In this document: one piece after another, positions 56,436-64,000 of the stretch
Numbering within the stretch: the stretch's first letter is position 1
Layout: every line of letters starts with the position of its first letter
Assembly (NCBI RefSeq): GCF_001514065.1
Contig: NZ_KQ948427.1
Location: 1-64,000 of the forward strand
Direction: 5' to 3'
DNA: 64,000 bases
Source of the DNA: Streptomyces antibioticus
GTDB lineage: Bacteria; Actinomycetota; Actinomycetes; Streptomycetales; Streptomycetaceae
Translations under genes and position numbers: made by a program
Notes under the pieces: generated by a model
Databases searched by the model: none
What the model was told of the DNA's origin: nothing
What the model saw: the letters and a program-made list of their open reading frames with translations, nothing else

Positions 56436-56900
56436 TCACCAGGCCGGGCGCGGGTCGCGCAGGTGTTCCGGGGTCTGCTCGGGGCGCCAGTCGTTGTCCT
56501 GCTGGTCCGTGCGGACGAGGTAACCCGGGCTCGGCGCGAACTCGAAGGTCTCCGGGGCCGGGTCGTGGAGGCGTACGGTCCGCGGGAGTTCGATCTCGAC
56601 CAGTTTCCCGTCGTGGATCATCCAGAGCCCGAAGCAGTCGTCCTCCTCGTCGTGGATGAGGACCTGCACGGACTCCGGACGGTCCCACGGCAGCGACTCC
56701 AGATGCTTCAGCAACCCCGTGCGCGATCCCACCCGGACGAACTCCGAGGCCCAGCTGTACATCGTGCCGGCGCCGAGGGAGCTGGGGACGGGCACGAACC
56801 TGCCCTTCCAGCTCCGCTCGTCGTCGTACTCCAGAAGGGGCCCCATGACCTTCCCTGAATTGCCCAGTGCCAGCACGATGACCTCCGCGATTCTGCTCAT
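56436..56900 (-). CDS. Hypothetical cytoplasmic protein (154 aa)
   Basis: A 154-residue soluble protein beginning MSRIAEVIVLALGNSGKVMG, with the central stretch VQVLIHDEEDDCFGLWMIHD followed by KLVEIELPR and a Pro/Asp/Arg-rich end. The beta-rich pattern and size resemble immunity or SMI1/SUKH-like proteins, but no motif is decisive. It lies 48 bp downstream of the cellulase on the same strand and so might be co-transcribed, and is convergent with qcrB. Confidence 0.6.
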   Translation of the reverse strand: MSRIAEVIVLALGNSGKVMGPLLEYDDERSWKGRFVPVPSSLGAGTMYSWASEFVRVGSRTGLLKHLESLPWDRPESVQVLIHDEEDDCFGLWMIHDGKLVEIELPRTVRLHDPAPETFEFAPSPGYLVRTDQQDNDWRPEQTPEHLRDPRPAW

Positions 56901-56948
56901 GGGCGGAGTATCACCGTGCGCGTGGAGCCCCCGCGAACCGTTTTCCGC

Positions 56949-59192
56949 CTACGTCTGGTCCGCCACGAAGGACGCCATCCGGGCCAGCGCCGAGTTCCAG
57001 TTGATGGTGTGCTCGTTGGTCGACCAGGACTGGATGTCGTCGATGTAGCAGAACTGGCCGACGCAGCCCTGGAGTTTGCTCTGCGCGTAGGGGTCCTGAA
57101 TGCCCGAGTTCGGTCCGCCGGCGAGAGTGCCCTTGGGCGGGTTGGGGAGGTTGGGGTCGAGCTGGTGGGCGTACCAACGGCTGTGCTGGTTGTGGGAGTT
57201 CACCTCGCCGTAGCCGGTCACGTACGACATGTTCAGCGCGTTGCGCCCGAAGAGGTAGTCGACGCTCTGGAGGGCGCCGTCCCGGTACTTGGAGCCGCCG
57301 GTGATGTCGTACGCGGTGGCGATGACGATGCCGTTGTGCAGGATCTGGTGGTTGGAGCCCCAGTCGTAGAGGTTGTCGGTGGGCGCGTACGGCATGCCGT
57401 ACGCCTGCGAGTTCAGCGTGGCGAGGTAGCGGTCGGCGCCCTTGACGACCGACTGGCGGACCTTGTCGCGGCCGGGCAGCTTGCTCGGCACGGTCGCGAG
57501 GTCGAGGCGGGCCGCGGCGGCGGTGCGGGCCCAGTCGTAGCCGAGCGGGCCGAAGATGTCGGCCGTGTGGACGGGCGAGTTGAGGACGTAGTCCGCGAAC
57601 TGCTTCTCCCCGGTGGTGAGATACAGCTCGGCCGCCGCCCAGTAGAACTCGTCGGTGGCGTCGGTGTCGGGGTAGGCGCCGCCGCCTGTGCCGTCGTTCG
57701 GATCGGCGTGCAGGGCGGGGTGCGCGAGCGCCGCGGTCCAGGCCGTGCGGGCGGCGGCCAGGGTCTTCGCCGCGAACGCTTTGTCGTAGGGCTTGTAGAG
57801 TCGGGCCGCCTGCGCCGCGGTGGCCGCGAGGTTCAGGGTCGCCTCGGTGGTCGCCGGGTGCAGTTCACGCTTCTGCGGGTCCTCGCTCGGCAGCAGCGGC
57901 AGGCCGGTCCACGCCTGGTCGTGGATCTTGTGGTGGGCCATCCCGGCCAGCGGCTGCCCCGCGGGCACCTGCATCTTCAGCAGGAACTCCAGCTCCCAGC
58001 GGCTCTCGTCGAGGATGTCCGGCACCTTGTTGCCGCTCTCCGGGATGGCGAGGGTGCCGTCGCCGAGCTTGCCGGGCCGGCCGGTGCGGGCGTGCAGGGC
58101 CCGCTCGTAGGTGCTCAGCAGCTCCCAGGTGGAGATGCCGCCGTTGACGACGTACTTGCCGTGGTCACCGGCGTCGTACCAGCCGCCGGTGACGTCGAGC
58201 TTGTAGTCGCAGACGCCGGGCTGGCAGGGGACGGCGGAGTCGCCCTGGTTGGGGGCCACGTCGACATGGCCGGCGGCGCGGCCGTAGCCGGGGCGCAGGT
58301 CGTCGCGGATCGCGATGCCGCTGCGCTGGGTGTAGTAGTACTTCAGTGCGTCCAGGCGGAGCTGCCGGTAGGCGGCGGTGCCGATGTCGAAGGGGCGGCT
58401 GGTCTCGCCGTCGGCGACCAGCGTGTAGCCGGTGCCCTCCCTGCGGTACGACCCGAAGTCGATCGAGTGGACGTTCTGCCCGGAGGACGCGTCGAGCCCC
58501 CGCGGCGTGGTCGACCCCTTGGCCACGACGGTCCCGGAGGCGTTCTTCAGCTGCCAGGGCAGCTTGCCCGTCGCGGCCGTGACGAGCGTGGCGTTCTTGG
58601 GACCGGACGGCAGATAGGCGACCTGGTTCACGCGCACGCGCGGCCCGGTGTCGGGCTCGTACACCTCCGGCGGCACCCCGCCGAGCAGGGACACGTCGTC
58701 CATGCAGAACTTCCAGGCGTCCGCGCTGCCGCCGAGCTGGAAGCCGACCTGCGCCTGGGTGGCGTCCACGGGCGAGGTGAAGGTGTACGAGTACGTGTTG
58801 CCGGAGACACTGAGCTGCGGGCTGACCTCGAAATAGGTGTCGTACGGCGCCACTTGGAGCCCCACGATCGCCCGCACGACGTGTCCGTCGGGCGAACTGT
58901 TCGCGGTGAAGGCGAACTTGTACGACTCCCCCTTGACCAGCGTGACGTCGTTCTGGCCGACGGCGGCGTCCCAGCGGTTGGCGGTGCCACCCGGCACGTC
59001 CGCGCACAGCTGCCCGCCGGACAGGCCCGCAGTGACGTTGCTGGTCGCCCACCAGGGCTCGGTGGTGGTGTCGAAGGTGCCGTTCTTGAGCTGCTCGACC
59101 TCGTCGGCGGTGGCCGGCGAGGACGGCGCGGCGACAAGTACCGCTCCCAGCAGGGCCGTCAGGGACAGCAGGGTGGTGTTGCGTCTTTTCAC
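56949..59192 (-). CDS. Secreted GH9 endoglucanase with CBM4/9 and Ig-like domains
   Basis: A 747-residue cellulase. The signal peptide ends near residue 29 (PATA). Residues 30-175 form a CBM4/9-type jelly roll ([21 protein letters not shown]), 185-270 the Ig-like CelD N-terminal domain, and 280-745 the GH9 (alpha/alpha)6 barrel. Catalytic residues appear in [17 protein letters not shown] (Asp340, Asp343) and [14 protein letters not shown] (Glu727). The GTG follows GAGGAG. A perfect CebR operator lies 38 bases upstream of the start, so cello-oligosaccharides should induce it. It attacks cellulose outside the cell. Confidence 0.95.
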   Translation of the reverse strand: MKRRNTTLLSLTALLGAVLVAAPSSPATADEVEQLKNGTFDTTTEPWWATSNVTAGLSGGQLCADVPGGTANRWDAAVGQNDVTLVKGESYKFAFTANSSPDGHVVRAIVGLQVAPYDTYFEVSPQLSVSGNTYSYTFTSPVDATQAQVGFQLGGSADAWKFCMDDVSLLGGVPPEVYEPDTGPRVRVNQVAYLPSGPKNATLVTAATGKLPWQLKNASGTVVAKGSTTPRGLDASSGQNVHSIDFGSYRREGTGYTLVADGETSRPFDIGTAAYRQLRLDALKYYYTQRSGIAIRDDLRPGYGRAAGHVDVAPNQGDSAVPCQPGVCDYKLDVTGGWYDAGDHGKYVVNGGISTWELLSTYERALHARTGRPGKLGDGTLAIPESGNKVPDILDESRWELEFLLKMQVPAGQPLAGMAHHKIHDQAWTGLPLLPSEDPQKRELHPATTEATLNLAATAAQAARLYKPYDKAFAAKTLAAARTAWTAALAHPALHADPNDGTGGGAYPDTDATDEFYWAAAELYLTTGEKQFADYVLNSPVHTADIFGPLGYDWARTAAAARLDLATVPSKLPGRDKVRQSVVKGADRYLATLNSQAYGMPYAPTDNLYDWGSNHQILHNGIVIATAYDITGGSKYRDGALQSVDYLFGRNALNMSYVTGYGEVNSHNQHSRWYAHQLDPNLPNPPKGTLAGGPNSGIQDPYAQSKLQGCVGQFCYIDDIQSWSTNEHTINWNSALARMASFVADQT

Positions 59193-59229
59193 GTCCGGGC
59201 TCCTCGGTGAGCTACGGGCGGCGCTCGAA

Positions 59230-59243
59230 TGGGAGCGCTCCCA
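59230..59243. promoter_or_regulatory. CebR operator of the GH9 cellulase gene
   Basis: TGGGAGCGCTCCCA is exactly the 14-bp palindrome bound by the LacI-family repressor CebR in Streptomyces, released by cellobiose or cellotriose. It is 38 bases upstream of the cellulase start. The remaining DNA of the gap 59193-59541 contains no gene that I can see; the right part should carry the promoter of the divergent SpoIIE gene. Confidence 0.92.
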
Positions 59244-59541
59244 AGAGACGGTCGGAGGCCATGCTTGTTGCAGGCATGACACCTCGTCAACGGTCCGGAC
59301 GGGACTGGTTGGTCAGATCGTCCGGACCGTGTCGAACTCCGGCGCCCCGCAGGATCGTCGAGAGCGCGGAGCCGTCCGACCGCCCCAACCCGCCACATCG
59401 GCCGGTTTTCCCCCTTGACCCGGGGCGTCCTCGCCACCGGGTGGCTGAGGGGGTTCCCGTCCGCGCCCGGGCCGGACGCACTAGGCTGGAACTCAAGTGA
59501 CTGCCTTGTTCACTGTGAGTGTCCGCAATGGAGTGGCGACG

Positions 59542-61923
59542 ATGACCCCGGACTACCCGTTCGACGATGCCGCGACGGCACGGGCTGTCATCGACGAGCG
59601 AGGCAGGGTCGTGGAGTGGAACGGCGGCGCGGAGCGGCTGCTCGGGCACCCGGCCACCGACGTCGTGGGCCGTCCCGCCGAGAACCTCCTGGCCGACCGC
59701 GGTGCGGGGGCGGCCTTCGCCCCGGCCGGCGCCCGCTGGGACGGCACGGTCACACTGCGCCACCGCGACGGCGGCGCCGTGTCCGTGTGGCTGCTGGCGC
59801 ACCACCGCCCCTCCGACGACGGCACGCCGGGCCGGTGGCTCGTCGTCACCCCGCTGGAGGGCGACGGCCCCCCGACCGGCGACGACCCCCTGGCGACCGC
59901 GGCGCTCGTGCAGTCGCCGTGCGCCGTGGCGGTCTACGACGAGCGGCTGCGGCTGAGCCATCTCAATGACGCCATGGCCGAGGTGATAGGGCTCCCGGAG
60001 GAGCGCATCCGCGGCCTGCGGCTGTCGGAGATCGGCGGCAAGCCGCAGAGCGCGGAGCTGGAGGGGCATCTGCTGCGGGTGCTCACCTCCGGCCGGGCGG
60101 AGGACGTCCAGACCTACATGCGCACCGGCGGCGAGTCCCTGGCACACGCCTGGCTGGCCCGGATGGCCCCCGTCACCGACCGCGAGGGACGGGTGCGGGG
60201 CGTCTGCCTCGCGGCGCACGACTTCACCGAGAACTACCTCGCGCGCGAGCGGCTGCAACTGGTCAACGAGGCGAGCGTCCGTATCGGCAGCACGCTCGAC
60301 GTCACACGGACGGCTCAGGAGCTCGCCGACGTGTGCGTGCCCGCGCTCGCCGACTTCGTCAGCGTCGACCTGCTGGACCCGCAGGAGAACGGCGAACCGC
60401 TGCCACCGGTCGCCGCGCCGATCGCACTGCGCCGGGCCGCCCACCAGTCGGTCAACCCGGGCACCCCGGAGGCGGTGATCAAGCCCGGGCAGGCAGAGGT
60501 GTACCCCGCCTCCTCGCCGCAGGCGGACTCACTGGTGGCGGGCCGTACGATCGTCGCCACCGTGGCCTCCGGGCAGCTGGACGAGTGGCTGAACTGGAAC
60601 CGGGCGCGCGGCGAGGCCGTCCGGCAGCTAGGCGTCCACTCCACGATGTCGGTGCCGATCCAGGCCCGCGGTCTCACCCTCGGGGTCGCGGTGCTGACCC
60701 GCTTCCGGCGGCCCGATCCGTTCACGCCGGACGACGTGCTGCTGGCCGAGGAGGTCACGGCCCGCGCGGCCGTCTGCATCGACAACGCCCGCCGGTTCTC
60801 CCGCGAGCGGGAGACCGCGCTCGCGCTCCAGCGCAGCCTGCTGCCCCGCTCACTGCCGCGTACCGCGGCCGTGGCGGCGGCCTCCCGGTATCTGCCGGCC
60901 GCGCGGGCGGGCGTGGGCGGCGACTGGTTCGACGTGATCCCGCTGTCCGGGATGCGGGTCGCGATGGTCGTCGGCGACGTGGTCGGTCACGGCATCCAGG
61001 CCTCGGCCACCATGGGCCGGCTGCGCACCGCCGTGCGCACCCTCGCCGACATCGACCTGGCCCCGGACGAGCTCCTCACCCACCTCGACGACCTCGTCGT
61101 ACGGCTGTCCGCGGAGGCCGGTGCCGAGGGCAGTCCGGGCGAGGTCGGGGCGACCTGTGTGTACGCGGTCTACGACCCGGTCTCACGGCGCTGCACGCTG
61201 GCCCGGGCCGGGCATCCGGCGCCGGTGCTGATCCGGCCCGGCGGCGCGCCCGAGCAGCTCGACCTGCCGTCCGGGCCGCCGCTGGGCGTGGGCGGGCTGC
61301 CCTTCGAGTCGGCCGAGCTGGAGCTGCGCGAGGGCTCGGTGCTGGCGTTCTACACGGACGGGCTGGTCGAGTCCCCGGAACGCGACATCGACGCCGGGCA
61401 CGAACTGCTGAGCCAGGCGCTGGCGGTGTTCTCCGACTCGCTGGACGAGACCTGCGACCGGGTCCTGCACGCCCTGCTGCCGGCCGGCGGCTCCACCGAC
61501 GACGTGGCCCTGCTGCTGGCCCGCACCCGGGGACTGCCGTCGTCCCAGGTGGCGACCTGGCACATCCCCGCCGACCCCGCGCTCGTCGCCCCCATCCGCA
61601 AGCAGGTCGTCGACCAGCTCGCCACCTGGGAGATGTCGGAGGCGTCGTTCACGGCGGAACTGGTGGTCAGCGAACTCGTCACCAACGCCATCCGGTACGG
61701 CGCCCACCCCATCCGGCTGCGCCTGATCCACGACGCGACCACACTGATCTGCGAAGTGTCCGACACCAGCCACACGGCGCCGCATCTGCGCCGCGCCAAG
61801 ACCTGGGACGAGGGCGGCCGCGGGCTGCTGCTGGTCGCCCAGCTCACCCAGCGCTGGGGCAGCCGGCACACGACCGACGGCAAGACCATCTGGGCGGAGA
61901 TCGGGCTGCTCGAGGAGGAGTGA
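59542..61923 (+). CDS. SpoIIE/PP2C phosphatase with PAS, GAF and HATPase domains
   Basis: A 793-residue regulator with two PAS domains (about 5-110 and 120-230), a GAF domain (about 245-425), a PP2C/SpoIIE phosphatase (about 430-655; GGDWFDVIPL, GDVVGHGIQASATM, YTDGLVESP, STDDVALLLA) and a C-terminal RsbW-like ATPase (about 665-793; ELVTNAIRYG, GRGLLLVAQL). It senses a signal through PAS/GAF and controls an anti-sigma antagonist. The ATG at 59542 has GGAG nine bases upstream; a GTG 15 codons earlier (59497) is an alternative. The convergent sigma gene ends four bases away. Confidence 0.85.
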   Translation: MTPDYPFDDAATARAVIDERGRVVEWNGGAERLLGHPATDVVGRPAENLLADRGAGAAFAPAGARWDGTVTLRHRDGGAVSVWLLAHHRPSDDGTPGRWLVVTPLEGDGPPTGDDPLATAALVQSPCAVAVYDERLRLSHLNDAMAEVIGLPEERIRGLRLSEIGGKPQSAELEGHLLRVLTSGRAEDVQTYMRTGGESLAHAWLARMAPVTDREGRVRGVCLAAHDFTENYLARERLQLVNEASVRIGSTLDVTRTAQELADVCVPALADFVSVDLLDPQENGEPLPPVAAPIALRRAAHQSVNPGTPEAVIKPGQAEVYPASSPQADSLVAGRTIVATVASGQLDEWLNWNRARGEAVRQLGVHSTMSVPIQARGLTLGVAVLTRFRRPDPFTPDDVLLAEEVTARAAVCIDNARRFSRERETALALQRSLLPRSLPRTAAVAAASRYLPAARAGVGGDWFDVIPLSGMRVAMVVGDVVGHGIQASATMGRLRTAVRTLADIDLAPDELLTHLDDLVVRLSAEAGAEGSPGEVGATCVYAVYDPVSRRCTLARAGHPAPVLIRPGGAPEQLDLPSGPPLGVGGLPFESAELELREGSVLAFYTDGLVESPERDIDAGHELLSQALAVFSDSLDETCDRVLHALLPAGGSTDDVALLLARTRGLPSSQVATWHIPADPALVAPIRKQVVDQLATWEMSEASFTAELVVSELVTNAIRYGAHPIRLRLIHDATTLICEVSDTSHTAPHLRRAKTWDEGGRGLLLVAQLTQRWGSRHTTDGKTIWAEIGLLEEE

Positions 61924-61927
61924 CCTG

Positions 61928-62479
61928 TCACGGCGCCTCGGCCAGCCAGGGTCTGACCTGCCGACGTGCCTCGTGCAGACGGGACTTGAAGGTGCCCAGC
62001 GGGATGCCGACCCGTTCGGCCGCCTCCGCGTACTCCAGCCGGCAGATGTCCCGGTACACCAACGGCTCGACCAGCAACGGGTGTTCGCGCTCCAGCCGGT
62101 CCAGCGCCTCCAGCAGGTCGATCCGCGAACCGGCGATGACACTCGTGGTGCGCGGGTCGGCGCGGAGGTCGTCGACCGTGGGGGCCGGCTGTTCGGCGGA
62201 GCGCCGCCTGAGTTCGCGGTACTTCTGCCGGCAGCAGTTGGCCACCACGGTGTGGAGCCAGGTGCCGAAGCGGCTGCGGCCCTCGAACGTGCCGATCTTC
62301 CGGGCGACTTGGAGCAGCACGTCCTGCGCGGCCTCCTCGGCGTCCTCGCGGCAGGGCAGGAACCGGCCGCAGCGCCGGACGACCTCGGGGCGGATCGCCG
62401 CGAGCAGCGCGTCGAGAGCGGCCCGGTCACCGCCGGCCGCGCGCCGGGCGAGGTCCTCGGTCGGCGGCTGGTCCGGCAC
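61928..62479 (-). CDS. ECF RNA polymerase sigma factor
   Basis: A 183-residue ECF sigma factor. Region 2 covers about 15-85 (CREDAEEAAQDVLLQVARKI, then FGTWLHTVVANCCRQKYREL) and region 4 about 115-180 (EYAEAAERVGIPLGTFKSRL). It lacks an adjacent anti-sigma gene; instead it is divergent, with only 44 bp between starts, from a membrane Ser/Thr kinase. That genomic pairing occurs in ECF groups activated by phosphorylation. The GTG start follows GAGGGAG. Confidence 0.9.
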   Translation of the reverse strand: MPDQPPTEDLARRAAGGDRAALDALLAAIRPEVVRRCGRFLPCREDAEEAAQDVLLQVARKIGTFEGRSRFGTWLHTVVANCCRQKYRELRRRSAEQPAPTVDDLRADPRTTSVIAGSRIDLLEALDRLEREHPLLVEPLVYRDICRLEYAEAAERVGIPLGTFKSRLHEARRQVRPWLAEAP

Positions 62480-62523
62480 GGCTGCTCCCTCGGTGTGGTC
62501 GGTGCGGCAGGCATGATAGTCGT

Positions 62524-63876
62524 ATGCACTCCGTCGAGCGGATCGGCCGCTACCGGATCCAACGGCCCCTGGGGGCGGGCGCGTTCGGGACGGTGTGGCT
62601 CGCGTACGACGACACGCTCGACGCGCCGGTGGCCGTGAAGGTGCTCGCCGACAACTGGTCGCACCGGCTCGACGTCCGCGAACGCTTCCTGACCGAGGCG
62701 CGGTTGCTGCGCCGGGCCGCGTCGCGGCGTGTGGTGCAGGTCCACGACATCGGTGAACTCCCGGACGGCCGACCGTACTTCGTGATGGAGTACGTCGACG
62801 GCGGCACTCTCGCCGAGCTGCTCGTCGACGGCCCGCTCCCCGTCGACGAGGCGCTGCGGCTGACGGCGTCGGCGGCACTCGGGGCCGCCGCACTGCACGA
62901 GGCCGGGATCGTGCACCGGGACATCAAGCCGTCCAACCTGCTGCTGCGCACCGGCCCTGACGGCGCCCGTCAGGTGCTGCTGGCCGACCTCGGACTGGCC
63001 AAGATCCTGGCCGAGGCGTCGGGGCTGACGCTGGCCGCCGGTTCGGCGGGGTACCGGCCGCCCGAGCAGGCCGAGCCGGGCACCGGCATCGACGCGCGTG
63101 CCGACGTCTACAGCCTGGGCGCGGTCGGCTACCACCTGATCACCGGGGCGGTACCGGCCGCACCCGGCAAGGTGGTACGCCCCGACCGGCTGCGTCCGGG
63201 CCTGGACCCCGGTGTCCGCCGGGCCCTGCTGCGCGCCCTGCGTCCGGACCGTACGCGGCGCTGGCCCGACGCGCGGGCGTTCGCGGCCGAGCTGGAACGG
63301 CTCGCGACGGGACGGCGGTCCCGGCGGCGGCCCGCCCTCCTCGCCGGGTCGGCGGTGACGGCGGCGCTGATCGGCGCGACCTTCGCACTGTGGCCGCACG
63401 GTTCCGCGTCCACCGACCGGCGGATCGTGGACGTGACGGGGCGGGTGTCGGCCGACGTGCCCGCCGCCTGGGCCGGTCAGGTGCGCGACACGGGCTGGGA
63501 CCCGGCCGTCCTCGGTCTGCGCGCCGGGCACGAGCCGGGGTTCGCCATCGCCGACGACCTGGCGAAGTGGCCGGACCTCGGCGCGGGCGTCAACGGCGTC
63601 TTCGCCGGGGTACTGGAACACGGTGACGTGAGAGCCGTGGTGAACCGCCTCGCCCATCCCGAGTGCCACTACGACGGCGCCCGTGACCGCACCCTGGCCG
63701 TGGGGCACGGCAGGGTCCGCACCTGGAGCGACTGCCCGGGCGGCGGCTCGGTCGTCGAGGCCGGGCTCACTCCCCCGGACGGGGGCGGGCGGCCGCAGGT
63801 GTACGTGCAGATCAGGACGGACGGCGACGGTGCGGCGGCTGGGGACGTCCTCGGCTCGGTGCGGGTCGGGGGCTGA
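62524..63876 (+). CDS. Membrane Ser/Thr protein kinase (Hanks/PknB type)
   Basis: A 450-residue protein. Kinase motifs: GAGAFGTVW (P-loop), VAVKVL (Lys), HRDIKPSN (catalytic loop), DLG in place of DFG, and SAGYRPPEQA (APE-like). After about residue 270 comes a basic stretch (RRSRRRP), one transmembrane helix (about 278-296) and an extracellular domain of about 150 residues with two Cys that I cannot assign; there are no PASTA repeats. It probably senses an external signal and phosphorylates a cytoplasmic partner, plausibly the divergent ECF sigma factor. The partner is inferred from position. Confidence 0.9.
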   Translation: MHSVERIGRYRIQRPLGAGAFGTVWLAYDDTLDAPVAVKVLADNWSHRLDVRERFLTEARLLRRAASRRVVQVHDIGELPDGRPYFVMEYVDGGTLAELLVDGPLPVDEALRLTASAALGAAALHEAGIVHRDIKPSNLLLRTGPDGARQVLLADLGLAKILAEASGLTLAAGSAGYRPPEQAEPGTGIDARADVYSLGAVGYHLITGAVPAAPGKVVRPDRLRPGLDPGVRRALLRALRPDRTRRWPDARAFAAELERLATGRRSRRRPALLAGSAVTAALIGATFALWPHGSASTDRRIVDVTGRVSADVPAAWAGQVRDTGWDPAVLGLRAGHEPGFAIADDLAKWPDLGAGVNGVFAGVLEHGDVRAVVNRLAHPECHYDGARDRTLAVGHGRVRTWSDCPGGGSVVEAGLTPPDGGGRPQVYVQIRTDGDGAAAGDVLGSVRVGG

Positions 63877-63954
63877 GGGCGCGAACTTTTCCGGCCGTGG
63901 GCGCATCGGACTCTCATGACGGGGCACAACGCGCCGTACGAGGAGTGAGACGAC

Positions 63955-64000
63955 ATGGTGAACACGTACCGGCCCGTACACCGGGCGGCCCTGCTCGCGA
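63955..64000 (+). CDS. Start of a gene cut by the window edge
   Basis: An ATG with GAGGAG nine bases upstream opens a frame that continues to the end of the window: MVNTYRPVHRAALLA. The basic and then hydrophobic start could be a signal or anchor. Too short to identify. Confidence 0.45.
   Translation, partial: MVNTYRPVHRAALLA

Noticed and set aside
5207-63876. Possible TTA codons that would imply bldA control
   Set aside because: The TTA trinucleotides that I checked inside genes (for example near 5634, 7940, 13064 and 15063) span codon boundaries in the real frame. I noticed no in-frame TTA, but the scan was by eye.

Overview
The DNA is very GC-rich, most coding sequences show the strong third-position G/C bias of high-GC actinomycetes, and the gene content is typical of Streptomyces: a SapB/AmfS-type lanthipeptide (ram/amf) locus, a subtilisin-inhibitor-like protein, streptogrisin-type protease, CebR-type operator, SpoIIE-type phosphatases, ECF sigma factors and ricin-B/CBM13 modules. 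Paralogous rather than core respiratory genes (an isolated ctaD end and an isolated qcrB) and the mix of secreted hydrolases, regulators and RiPP loci suggest a chromosome-arm or arm-proximal region of a Streptomyces chromosome. I saw no rRNA, tRNA, CRISPR array or intact transposase.

Layout. 1-0.9 kb: 3' end of a cytochrome c oxidase subunit I gene plus a small one-helix membrane protein. 0.9-8.5 kb: secreted GH27 enzyme with CBM13, a GT1 glycosyltransferase, a TetR regulator divergent from a secreted beta-propeller, and a GH5 endoglycoceramidase-like protein. 8.5-12.9 kb: an EF-G-like ribosomal protection protein with a possible leader ORF, an XdhC/CoxI protein, a decayed phosphotransferase, a small ORF and a YfcE-type phosphoesterase. 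13-18 kb: a surface-glycan block (GT2, sugar O-methyltransferase, dTDP-glucose 4,6-dehydratase, glucose-1-phosphate thymidylyltransferase). 18.1-30.1 kb: a class III lanthipeptide (SapB-like) locus, ramC-ramS-ramA-ramB with convergent ramR, flanked on both sides by SpoIIE/PP2C phosphatases. 30.1-32.1 kb: streptogrisin-like protease with a repetitive acidic tail, and a PaaI thioesterase.

32.5-38.7 kb: a four-gene operon encoding a double-glycine-leader peptide, an HlyD-like adaptor, a C39-peptidase ABC transporter and a second NHLM-type ABC protein, with no recognisable modification enzyme. This is the least explained system in the window. The core peptide has no Cys, Lys, Arg or aromatic residue and is built of Gly/Val/Leu/Thr-rich imperfect repeats.

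38.7-50.4 kb: alpha/beta hydrolase and a 14-TM MFS exporter sharing a palindrome-rich divergent promoter, a Ppx/GppA phosphatase, small proteins, an SSI-type protease inhibitor with Lys at P1, an NCS1 permease, an FMN 2-hydroxyacid oxidase overlapping a D-2-hydroxyacid dehydrogenase, and a sigma-like/ricin-domain membrane protein. 51-53.6 kb: a Fic-like/ribbon-helix-helix toxin-antitoxin pair, an ogt-2OG oxygenase alkylation-repair pair and a hemerythrin. 53.8-56.4 kb: an ECF41-type sigma factor overlapping an orphan qcrB, with a plausible autoregulated ECF41 promoter, followed by a MITE-like element abutting the qcrB stop codon. 56.4-59.2 kb: a hypothetical protein and a GH9 cellulase with a perfect CebR box. 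59.5-64 kb: a third SpoIIE phosphatase, a divergent ECF sigma factor/Ser-Thr kinase pair and the first codons of another gene.

Together the window carries two independent systems for making and exporting small surface-active or hydrophobic peptides within 20 kb, several stress/partner-switching regulators, and plant-polysaccharide enzymes. Functions are inferred from motifs read by eye; no database search was possible.
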